NCBI GenBank assembly: GCA_905220665.1
Contig: CAJNAR010000156.1
Coordinates: forward strand, 496,001 to 560,000
Direction of reading: 5' to 3'
DNA from: Albugo candida
Taxonomy: Eukaryota; Oomycota; Peronosporomycetes; Albuginales; Albuginaceae
DNA: 64,000 nucleotides
The translations under genes and the position numbers were made by a program. Shown here piece by piece: positions 54,421-64,000 of this stretch; positions within the stretch are counted from its first letter, which is position 1; the number at the start of each line of letters is the position of its first letter. Under the pieces are notes generated by a model, which was not told where the DNA came from, made no database searches, and saw only the letters and a program-made list of their open reading frames with translations.

Positions 54421-57400
54421 AATATAAAGATTACCATACTTGGTCACTACCTGACTGGAGTAGCTGGGCACTAGTACAACCGCAAGGTTGAAGGATGGTG
54501 GGAGTAGCAGCCAACTCTGGAACATGCGATGCAGAGGACACTACACACTTATGCGAAAAAGGGCACGCCTGCACAAAGTCTTAACTGCTCACGGCGCGCA
54601 ATATCGCGAGCAGATCAAAGACCGAGAGCTACCTGTACCTACTGGGGCTAAGAAAAAAATAAAAAAAATTCTAAATTTAATTAAAACTGTGAGGGTGCCG
54701 TAAACTTGTGCAGGATAACATCGTACAATATGCCGACCCAGAGATGCGAGTATCTATGCTGGCAAGATTGAACCTTATGTGCACTGATTACCTACGGAAA
54801 GCAAAGAATTTGATTCACTTCGTTCAGCCAGAGGTAATAGAACTGCGCAGCTGGGTGAGAAGAGACGTCTTCAGTAACGTACAGGCTAGCAAACCACGCA
54901 CAAAAGTGTTCCAAGTGCGGAAAGGTAGGACGGCTTAGGGTGATGTGTCCCGAGACAAAAAGTGGATTTTGTAAGTCCGGAGACGCTAATTTTGTACTGG
55001 CTATACAAGTGACGTAAACTAAAGAAGGTCTATGGGAGCTAGACAGCGGCTCAAGTCTCCATCTCGTCAGCGACTTTGACATACTAGAGAATGCAGAGAA
55101 TGTTGCGAGTGAATGTGTTACTACTGATGGAGAAGCACTGCGTATCACGAAGCGTGGCACTGTGCTAATCAATGTAACGGATATGGGGAAGGCTGCCAAG
55201 GTGCGGCTGCTCAATTTATACTATGCCGAAACTTTGGAGAGGAACAGAATTCCTTACGGTCTACTTGAAGCGAAGAGATAGGGTAGATCCTATCGGGAAT
55301 CATCGCGTGGTCGTCGGTGCACATGGCGAGCCCGCTATCTTTGATGTGTAAATCTCGGATGACGTTCTAGTTGTTTTTGCGTTGGGATGTGCTCGCGTAT
55401 AGAGTGTAGGCAACGTTCTAATGTCCTTTCTGGCAAAATTAGGCAGAGGTGTCGCAAGACATGCAGGAAGGAACATTGATAGACTTTGAAAGACGTTTGA
55501 GACATCTAAATTACGACACAATTATATGCATGACTTAGGATCCTGCTTTTGGTTCCCCTCGCCGACGTGAAGCGTGTAAATTGTCGAGATTGCTCGCAAA
55601 GCAAGCAAAGTGAGAACCAGCAATCGCGTAAGGATACGGGATGCAAATCGCCGATTGACGTTATTCGGGATGTGATCTGCTCATATCTGAAGGGGCCAAT
55701 GACACCGAAAGATCGGCTCAGTGGCTAGTATATACTAATTTTATCGAACACCCGTACTATTCACTACAGAGTTCTCTTGGCTAAAACCAAGAATGTCGCA
55801 GCTCAGAAGTATAAGCATTTTATGGTTTTTTCGGAAAGACGCTTCAACTGCCGGGTTCCCGTTCTCAGAATAGATGGAGGCGGCGCATATCTGATGCTGG
55901 ATATGTTTCGTAAAGAAACCGGTATAGCGCGCAGATAAGTAAACCAATGAACCGAGCCAGATATGGAAAGCAGAAAGAATGGACCGTATCATAATGAAAA
56001 TGGTACGGAGCATGGTTTTTTCTTGTCGTTAGCCGTTCCTCTTTTGGGGAGACGCCGCCGAATATGCTACATACAATTTAAATAGAATCCTCAGTAAGGC
56101 CAACAAAGGCAAGTAGTCACCACTTTCAACGATGATCACGAACAGCACAGCTGTACTTAGCAATGTCGTGGTATTTGGCTCGCCATGTACGGTATTCCGC
56201 GACGCGAGAAACTAGTCGTTGGGAAAGAGAGGAAAGGCTAGCCTAATTGTTGAAAGAAGTCATGAATTTGAGGGCTAATAAGTCTATATTTTAAAGGAAA
56301 GGCTTGTAATTGTAACTTAGCATGTCCGAAACTTCGAGACACTCACGACTACACGAAATGAGCAGCTCGGACGTTCACTTATCGAAGTTGAAGTAAACCC
56401 CACCAAACTGATCATTCAGTAATTGAAACGGGAACGATGATTCGTGACCAGGCGCGAGGTCGGAGGAGTTCCCGGACACGCGATACGTATGGTACTCGTA
56501 CTGCCACACAAAAGGGAAACTGCGGTTTCAGGTGACGAGACTGCTAAACGAACCGATCATCAAGCTCGCATGTGGTAAACAGTGTAAGGGAGGCTGACCC
56601 TAAATACTATGGACAGGCCATGCGCAGAGGTCAAAAGAACAGGTGAGTTATTGCAATCAAGGAGGAGCTACATGCTCTGAACAGAAATTGAGTATGGTTT
56701 GTGGTGGTGCCACCCAAGCGCAGTCACGTTTTGCACACCAAATGGGTTTAAAACCAAAATAGAAGCCGACGACGGCGCTATTGAGCGATCCAAGGTCAGA
56801 CTCGTAGCCTGTGGGAGCGAGCAGCTATTCGGCGTTATTTACTGGCTCACATTTGCGACGATCATGGAGTTAAGCACTGCCAATTCGTTTGCGCGTCGTT
56901 GGGAAGTATCGGCCAAGCATGGAGAAATTCCCAGCGCCTACATAAAGGTGTATCAGAACAGGGACATAAAGATTTACCTTTCAATTCCGTATCGAATAAA
57001 TTTACCCAAAAGTGCTACAAAGGACTTTGGCGTGGAGGATTGGCTCTTCGACTTCTAAAGTCTCTTTACGGGATAAAGCAGGCCGGGAGCTTACGGAGCC
57101 GACTGCTTTACGATAAACTATATACAGATTGTCTTACGCCATGTATGACTGATATGTGCTTATATTTTAAGCGTTGGTTCTGATATGACAGTCGTCGGCA
57201 TTTTCGTTGAGAATTTGCTGGTAACGGCCTTCTCCACTGCGCTGGTACAGATATTTTTCCTATATATGGGCACGTTGTCAATAAAGGACCCCGGGGAGGT
57301 GCGAAAGTTTCTTGGAATGTGCATTGAACATTAATAGAATGATGTATACACGCTGGATTAACAAGCGGCAATTGAAGAGCTATTGGCAGAACGTGGTCTC

Positions 57401-58172
57401 ATTAAATCTAATGGCGTACACAGTCCAATCAGTGATGCATGCTACGGAGTAGATTGTGAAGAATTGCGGCTAATCGAGAAAATGAAGGATGGGATGGACC
57501 AACAAAGGAGATTTTTCAGTCGCTCGTGGGAAGCCTGTTGTAGATCACGCGCTGTACCCGGCCAGACATCGGATTTGCGGTCCATAGGGCCACGCAGTGT
57601 ACGCACAAGCCAACCACAAGTGACTAGAAGCTTTCGACAGAATTACTCGCTACCTCAAGCACACGATCACACTGAAGCTGCAAATGGATGCTAGCAAAAC
57701 CTTGGACAGCACGGCCGTCTTGAGCTGCCAGAAAGACTCTGACTTCGATGCAGACAAGGGTAATAGAAAGTCCGTAAGCGGCGGCGTTGTTACTATGAAA
57801 GGTGTCATCACACAGTGGGTATGTAAGAAACAGACACGCGTGGCACTGTCGACTATGGAGGTGGATTATATGTCTGCATCGCATGTCGGACGTGAGCTTC
57901 TTGAGTTTAGGGAGCTGGAACGTGAAATTGGTTTCAAGGTGATAAAAACTTGGTGCATGATGATGGATAACCAAGCCGCGAATTGGGAGCTGGAATTTGA
58001 AGATAGCATGGCAAGGTTGGATATACCACTTAACATTATTCGTGATTACGCTATTGTAGGAATTTTCAGGCCGCAGCACGTGGAATGTCGTCTGTTGAAT
58101 GCTGATCTACTGACCAAGGTATTACCGGTGCCGAAAATGATGGATCTGTGCGATCTCGTCGGATCACGCTAA
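54420..58172 (+). pseudogene. Copia-4 gag-pol relic
   Basis: Gag at 54420-54940 (ELKYKDYHTWSLPDW; EMRVSMLARLNLMCTDYLRK). Protease near 55040 (LWELDSGSSLHLVSDFDILE, intact DSG). Pre-integrase/integrase at 55560-56130 (CRDCSQSKQSENQQ, YLKGPMTPKDRLSG). Reverse transcriptase at 56700-57330: SKVRLVACGSEQLFGVI, KSLYGIKQAG, and the active site reading VENLL where YVDDLL is usual, so the catalytic Asp pair is lost; then VRKFLGM. RNase H at 57684-58172 in one frame (CKKQTRVALSTMEVDYMSAS, MMDNQAANWELE). Stops and shifts throughout the first 3 kb. Confidence 0.86.
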
Positions 58173-58277
58173 TTTTGGGATTGTCTGGTTAAGTGAGACG
58201 TTGAGTCAATGACCGAAGAGGAATATTGGTTTCGGTTTCGGGTCGACCGTTATGAGAAACCGGTATTGGGCGCCCAC

Positions 58278-58431
58278 TGTCAGATGTACATATATTAGGT
58301 TTAGCATGGCTGGTTGTGGGAGCATGAGAGAGAATTGTAGCTGCGCTACAAGAGACAAAATACGGCCAGTAAGCAAGAAAAGCTAAATATTATTACTTCT
58401 ACTTCTATCCTCTTCCTGTCAAAGACTAACA
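58278..58431 (+). repeat. Candidate 3' LTR of Copia-4
   Basis: Begins TGTCAGATGTACATAT shortly after the RNase H stop and a GGGCGCC-type purine/GC run. Ends ..GACTAACA. Not confirmed because no 5' copy is present. Confidence 0.5.
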
Positions 58432-58469
58432 CAGTCTTCTTTCCCTGGGAAGCTTCTGATGCGATCGTT

Positions 58470-59145
58470 GAGTCATGCTCACAAAAATTTTCATTGGGTT
58501 TAGGTGTGGGGATTTTGCCGGCCAATCCGAATTCGCAATGACTCTTTCATCCCGTCATTTCTTAGGTTCATTGCTTCGATGAAGTGGCGTTCCATCTTCA
58601 ATTAGCACGGGCTCATTGAGCCATGTCCATCTTCTGCTCGTTATAATATCGTAGACTTGTTCAATAAATTCAAATGCTGCCCCTCGTTTCTGACCAATGT
58701 GGATCAGTCAAAATTTTCTTCCTCGGAAGGAAACCCATATCATCGCCGAAGAGCTCCCTGATTTAAAATACGGCGCTAGACAGTCCAAATTGGACCTCGC
58801 ATAGGCTGTTTCCATACAAACGGCTTGCGAAAACGCTTGCCAATTTCAAAGCTGGATTGATCTGTCCAGTAGACCGAATTCCAGAACTCCATAGCTGGGT
58901 TTTTGTGCTTCCATGCAAATCCAAGTCTACAGGCATTATGCTTTGCACTCAAATGTCTTCTGGAGCGCTACGGGAGAAAGTAATCTAGTTTCATGAGATC
59001 TCCTTCTTGTTGTTGACGGGCTGACTTGGACGGTTATTTTGTTGGTGATGTCTTGAAGTGTTTGTTGTAAATCGTCTGACGTTGAAGTTTGTGCAAGTGA
59101 AGTCTCAAGGAGATTTACTTTGTTAATTCGATGGATGCGTGCCAT
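58470..59145 (-). pseudogene. Second Tc1/mariner-like transposase relic
   Basis: Minus strand. A helix-turn-helix linker GVSPSTTRRR-like segment near 59030 (ITVQVSPSTTRRRSHETRLL). The first catalytic block SVYWTDQSSFEIGKRFRKP at 58875-58820 has the Asp. The final block WPAKSPHLNPMKIF at 58535-58495 should carry Glu in NPIE but reads NPMK. The middle block is not readable. It is only distantly related to the Tc1-like copy at 45 kb. No terminal repeats found. Confidence 0.7.
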
Positions 59146-59149
59146 ACTT

Positions 59150-59672
59150 TCTACCTATCGTGGAGCACAATCATGCAAGTATTTAGATTTAGAATGATTT
59201 GCGAGCACTTTAACTTTTCTCTAATACACTCCTATTTTTACCTATGAAAAATAGCGGCGTTTCAAGGCCGTATCTGCGTCAAGCTTGTCTATCCAACCGG
59301 TTATATGCCCAAGTAGCTTCGACGATGGTGACACCGTCGTTCGAGGTCAAGCTTCATCACAAAATGCTGCGAGAGTCGCTGGTGAACTGTTGAGGTAAAA
59401 GAATATAAGGAAAAGATTGCGTCGTTGCTACGGGCAACGGAGATGAATATTCGGCGGATGTGGGAGCCACGGAGAGAAGCACCGAAGCTAGTGAGAGGTT
59501 ACGACTCATGTGCGAGTTGATAGGAGGATTAGATCGTTTGGAATAATCACAGAGCAAGATTCAAGGACAGTTTTCTGAAGGGTCCCGGGTAAACAAATTG
59601 TGGAAGATGAAAAGACGTTACCGGTTAAAGTTTTATTAGCGTCGGGACTGGGACGTGGGCCGAGAATGCATA
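59150..59672. other. No gene recognised
   Basis: Gap between the Tc1-like relic and the inverted pair. Short frames only. Confidence 0.45.
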
Positions 59673-60110
59673 TCAATGCGCTGAGTGGGTCATCTCAAGT
59701 GAACAAGGCGGAACGGCCAGAGGAGGGTCCGGGAAATATTGGGCATCGGTAACCTGGTCATGAATTACCACGGTCGCAACATTATAAAACACCGGCCATA
59801 AAGTTTGCTTACAATACGCTTCAAAAAGCGTCTCAACTGAATCCTGACTCGTACTATCGTTCATGCATACAGGAGAGAAATGATATGAATCACGCAAGAG
59901 GTTCTCTAATTCGCTTTGCTCATCTTTCGCCCACATCATATCATTTAAAGAAGCTGGAAGTCGGCCAATATAATACGACCGATACGTTGATGAGCTTTCC
60001 GCAGTAGTATCCATAATGTGTTCATTTGTCCATTCCACCTGCCATTGCTTCATTGCCACATTTACTGCGTCAAACAACATATAAACAATCTCTTTACGGC
60101 AATTGAGCAT
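59673..60110 (-). pseudogene. Gene fragment resembling trehalose-6-phosphate synthase (left copy)
   Basis: 145-residue open frame on the minus strand. Residues about 45-115 include YYIGRLPASLNDMMWAKDEQ, ELENLLRDSYHFSPVCMND and EAYCKQTLWPVFYNV. The last block resembles the GT20 motif (F)CKxxLWPxFH with the preceding 'CVPVFL' region, which lies near the N-terminus of trehalose-6-phosphate synthase. The rest of that enzyme is absent, so this is a fragment. 59741-59999 is repeated in inverse at 60244-60502. The family call rests on one motif region. Confidence 0.5.
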
Positions 60111-60502
60111 TCAACACTCTTCACCTGTCGTTTTTGCATGCTCCGTAGTCGTCTCAATGCGTTTTAAATAAATAGGAAGGCGATACGAGATGATAAAACA
60201 AAAAAACAAAAAAAAAAACTCGTGTCGTCTCCATCAATTCTGTGAAAAGCTCATCAACGTATCAGTCGTATTATATTGGCCGACTTCCAGCTTCTTTAAT
60301 GATATGATGTTGGCGATAGATGAGCAAAGCGAATTAGAGAACCTCTTGCGTGATTCGTATCATTTCTTTCCTGTATGCATGAGCGATGATACGAGTCAGG
60401 ATTCAGTTGAGACGCTTTTTGAAGCGTATTGCAAGCAAACTTTATGGCCGGTGTTTTATAATGTTGCGACCGTGGTAATTCATGGCCAGGTTACCGGTGC
60501 CC
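59741..60502. repeat. Inverted repeat, two 259-bp arms with a 244-bp centre
   Basis: The arms 59741-59999 and 60244-60502 are reverse complements with roughly 15-20 differences by eye. The outer ends are GGGCATCGGTAACCTGG and its inverse. The inner ends are at GATGAGCTTTCC. The arms carry the two gene fragments above. Confidence 0.88.
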
Positions 60503-60525
60503 AGTGTATCATCAACAAATGGTAG
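60190..60525 (+). pseudogene. Gene fragment resembling trehalose-6-phosphate synthase (right, inverted copy)
   Basis: Plus strand. FFNDMMLAIDEQSELENLL, then DSYHFFPVCMSDDTSQ and FEAYCKQTLWPVFYNV, over 90% alike to the left copy. The frame ends at 60525, 40 bp before a Copia Gag. N-terminal residues upstream of about 60243 differ from the left copy. Confidence 0.5.
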
Positions 60526-60544
60526 ATGCTAGACCACCGGAACA

Positions 60545-63500
60545 CCATATGTAGAAGGTTGTGCGGTACCCTGGCGCTAGGCAGAAAAAGCTTGCAATTC
60601 GTATTTTTGATGGAGCGAAATTGTATAAAGGACTTGGCTCTGGATATTTGGAGCGGAGGCATCGTTTGGAAAAGCAAGTAGATTTGGCTCAGTCAGCGTG
60701 TGGTTTTTTGTGGCCGGAAGACGTCAAAGTGGATCTTCGTGGGCATTATCTCCAAGGCATGACCGAGCAAAATTATCACTACCAACTGAAAATGTGGTGG
60801 AATCAAACGCCTACCCTTCACTACGCGATGGAAAAAATTCTCGAGCTTTTAAACCCCATATCACTCCGGCATAGTCGATGAGATTGCTTACTAAGCCAAA
60901 GGACCCGAAGAAAACATGGACTGAATATTTCCTCTAACAACTGTGGCGGGAGTGTCGGAAGGCGCTGTGGAATATCTAGCCTTCAACAACATAGTACAAT
61001 ACGCGTCAGAAGACATGATGCTAATACTGATGGCGAAGGTGGATGGCCGTAGGAAGGATTTTTTGCAACAAGTTGAAGAGCTGCCCCATTTTGCCCAAGC
61101 TTGGGAGTCGTAACGAGGAAACAATTACCGAGAGGTGTTGCAAACGTCGTCCGAGAGCCGCGATTTTGGGAGACTCGAAGGTGTCCCGAATGTTTTGTGT
61201 GTGGCCATCCAAGACGAATGTGCCCTAATAGCAGCAACGAAGCTCTAACAGGTGACACAAACTTTACCGTAGCGATATCAGCACAGAGAGATGCTTCTAT
61301 CTGCTGGATATTAGGCAGTAGATCAAGCCGTCATTTATGCAACGATGAATCGTAGCTAGATGATGTCAAAGACGCCAAGGGCTTGTGCATTCATCCTAAC
61401 GGAGAAGAGCTGATGATCATCAAAGTGGGAAACGTGACACTGCGAGTATCTGCGGACGGCAAAGTACACACTGTGAAGCTTACCGAAGTCTGTTTCGCGC
61501 TCGGACTTGCTCACAATTTTATTTCGTATAATAAATTGGATTCCAAAAGGTATGTGCTCGATCATCGCGTTCCCAGCGCGTAATCGAAACGCGTGATGGA
61601 AACTTGTCATTTTAACGTAGGGTTATCACAAAATGTGCTTATGGTTAATGCTTAAGTGATACCCACATGCAGCAAGCTTGTGATTTGAACTTGGCGGCAC
61701 TTGTGGAAAACGCTGAGCTAAAGGATGACATTCTCGACGTACTTCAACGGGTTTGTCATCATCGCTTAGGCCACCTTCAATATGGTGCCATAGAGAGACT
61801 GCCTCGTAATTCGGCTTCAGGCATCATTCCCACAGATCGTACACGTGACAATTGTTCAACATGTGCACAAGGCAAACAAAGCAATAATCGACAACTTACT
61901 CAAAGTACTGGGACAAACTATCCTATTGACCGAATTGTTGGGGTTATTTGCTGGGATGCCAAGGGTCCCATGACGCCAAGAGACAGGATGGTAAATCGCT
62001 ACATGATCAACTTTATAGATCACATGAGTAACTAAGTAAAGATTTTTCTCGCTCGCGCCAAGGATCAAGCGGCCAAATTACTCCATACTTTTTTGGTGTT
62101 CTTCAAGAAGCGCTTCAATAATAGAATTCACGTTCCGCGTCCCGACTTGGGTGGTGAGCACGCTAATGCCGATTGTCAAAAGTCTGGCGTGGCTTGTCCT
62201 TGAAGTGAAGCAAGATACCAAGCTAGCAATAGGAAGGCGGAGCACTTGCACCGCACCATTATGAATATGGTACGGTGCATGATTTTTGTCAGCGATTTGC
62301 CGCTTTGTTTTCTGGGGGATGCGGCTCAATACGCTGCATGCGTGTTAAATCGGTCGCGAAAAATACTAATACCGGTGAGGTATCTCCGACCGAGATATTT
62401 ACAGATGAGCCACCAACCCTTAGTGCGGTTGTCGTTTTTGGTTCTCCATTCTCGATTTACCGAGGTCCGAAGAAGAAATTTCACAAAGCGTGCACAATTG
62501 GCCTTATCGTTGGGATTGGCGATGACACTAAAGACTATCAAGTGTTATTACCCAAGAATCGCATCGTAATCACAATGCAACATATAATTGACATCGAGAA
62601 GCTCGATATAGAGTATAATGAGTTACTTTGGCGTCACAATCTCGGTCGGGATAAAGATGCGAAAGCAATTGCGTGTGACGAGGTCAATGAAAACCCGTCG
62701 GATACTCGCCGATGTTCAAACAACCCAGTTTGAACAAGGTAGCGTCCAGTGGCAAGATCTATGCACATTGATTCACATGTCACTCCAGAAGTATGTTAGG
62801 CGGTTGATGTTGATCATGGAGTGGTGACCAACTAGACAGATACGGATACGTCGAATTATTGCGAGACCATTCAGAGCGCAAAGAAGGCTAATTGGGAAGC
62901 GGCGATGCAAGACAATATTTTATTCGAGATCTAAAGAACAAACAAGTGTGGGGAACATAGCGGTGACACCATCAAATGTGATTTGTCTACATACAAAATG
63001 GTTGTAAATGACGAAACGTGACGCAGACGGGAATTTGGAGCGATACAGAGCACGTTTAGTCGCGTGTAGAAATGAACAAGTTTTTGTTCGTGATTATAAC
63101 GTCACTTTTGCAGCTATGATGGTGATGTCGAGCGTAAAACAAATTTCGGCTTTGACGAGAGTATGGAAATACCCGGCACAGCATGCCGGCATACCAAAAT
63201 CGTATGTCAAAGCTGAGAAGGAACCCGAGCTCGACATTTCTTAAAAAGTTCGCAGGAAATGAATGTGGATCTCGCCACACTTCAGTCGTATCAAGTCGAA
63301 AGGAAGGGGCTATCACTTGAATTGAAGAAAGCGCTGTTTGGATTAAAACAAGCAGGAAGACTTTGGTCTGAATGACTGTAGAAGGAGTTCATGTCGCTAG
63401 GAGTCACACAGTGTATAACGGATATGTGTGTGTACTGAAAGAGAGATACACGGCTTATTGTTCTGAAAGTTTAGGTGGATGACTTTTTTGTAACGGCTAC

Positions 63501-64000
63501 TACATCATCGCTTATCGACATGTTTTTGCTGATTTGGAAATTTTTCGATGAAAGACTTGGTTTTTGCGCATAAATTCCTTGGAATGTGAATTAATATTAC
63601 GATGATAAAGATGGTTACGATATTGACCAAGAAGTGGCAATTATGGATATTCTCAAGGGCCTGGGTCTGGAAAATGCTCATGGAACGCGAACTCTCATAT
63701 ATGATACTACTAACGACCTTGACTAAAATGATGTCATGCTCCCTGTTTGTGCCACACCGGATGGGAGTTCCCTGCGAAGATTCCATCACTGGTGGGCAGT
63801 TTGCTATGGATATCGCGATGTACTCGTCCTAATATTTTGTTTGCGTTACATCGTGCGTCCTGACGTACGCATTGACCGACGGAAGGATATTAGAAACTGG
63901 TCAAGAAAATAATCAAATACCTCCAAGGGTCGAAACGAGCTCGTCGGTGAATGTAAGGACATATTGCACCACTCAACCTGGCGGGATGTAGCGATGCAGA
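60545..64000 (+). pseudogene. Copia-5 gag-pol relic, runs off the right edge
   Basis: Gag at 60561-60881 (KLYKGLGSGYLERRHRLE, AQSACGFLWPEDVKVDLRGH), the typical oomycete Copia Gag in one frame. Knuckle CPECFVCGHPRRMC near 61185. Protease near 61300 reads WILGSRSSRHLCND, with the catalytic Asp changed to Gly. Pre-integrase HHRLGHLQYGAIERLP and NCSTCAQGKQSNNRQ at 61760-61900. Integrase at 61925-62330 (DRIVGVICWDAKGPMTPRDR). Reverse transcriptase from 63010 (LERYRARLVACRNEQVF, KALFGLKQAG-like text near 63340). Several shifts and stops. The 5' LTR is missing; the element starts beside the inverted repeat. Confidence 0.88.

Larger units (their letters stand above)
54420..58431 (+). mobile_element. 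Ty1/Copia element Copia-4, 5' end replaced by mosaic
   Basis: Gag-pol relic in Copia order followed by a candidate 3' LTR at 58278-58431. No 5' LTR is found; the left side merges into the GC-rich mosaic. It is more diverged from Copia-1 and from Copia-5 than those are from typical oomycete copies, judging by the motifs that remain. Confidence 0.8.

Noticed and set aside
28..64000. tRNA, rRNA and CRISPR signals
   Set aside because: I scanned for T-loop-like GGTTCGA text, rRNA-like blocks and regularly spaced repeats and found none that hold. A CRISPR array would not be expected in a eukaryote.

Overview
The window looks like a repeat-rich, AT-rich stretch of an oomycete nuclear genome. This rests on three things: retrotransposon Gag proteins of a type I know from oomycete Copia elements, MULE transposases with FAR1-like heads and CCHC-like tails, and genes with very short GT-AG introns (51-69 bp). 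Introns near 50 bp and the AT-rich background would fit a compact oomycete such as Albugo, but the genus is a guess. Only one gene is convincingly intact: a glycoside hydrolase family 35 beta-galactosidase at the left edge (minus strand, four exons in view, 3' end outside the window).

Nearly everything else is nested transposon debris. From 4.5 to 18 kb there are four MULE types. A family with long terminal inverted repeats (here called A; copies at 4.6, 12.5, 16.9, 33.4 and 39.5 kb) has MULE-like 8-9 bp target duplications and in at least three copies keeps a scrap of a transposase's SWIM finger. MULE-1 sits inside copy A1. MULE-B lies at 10-12.5 kb. MULE-D carries a C-terminal Ulp1-type protease domain, and a deletion derivative of it lies inside A1. 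From 18 to 28.5 kb there are three Ty1/Copia elements in tandem, one with both LTRs.

From 30 to 38 kb two copies of a DDE transposase family with a DGH.RPDV motif (E1 minus, E2 plus) flank copy A4, and E1 is interrupted by a small MULE derivative (F1). At 38.2-39.5 kb an element with MULE-B-type ends encloses an unrecognised two-exon ORF. A decayed MuDR-like transposase (40.6-42 kb) is followed by MULE-2, a sister of MULE-1 on the minus strand, itself interrupted by a Tc1-like element.

From 46.3 to 52.6 kb I recognise almost nothing. At 52.6-54.4 kb lies the strangest part: a GC-rich mosaic of short modules repeated in both orientations, with a piece of mitochondrial-type DNA (nad5 start, possibly joined to a nad1 scrap) spliced in. 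It abuts a 5'-damaged Copia element (54.4-58.4 kb), a Tc1-like relic, an inverted pair of fragments that resemble trehalose-6-phosphate synthase, and a last Copia element running off the right edge. All transposon genes here carry frameshifts or stops, so no working autonomous element is visible. The conserved splice sites and inverted repeats still allow the order of insertion to be read.
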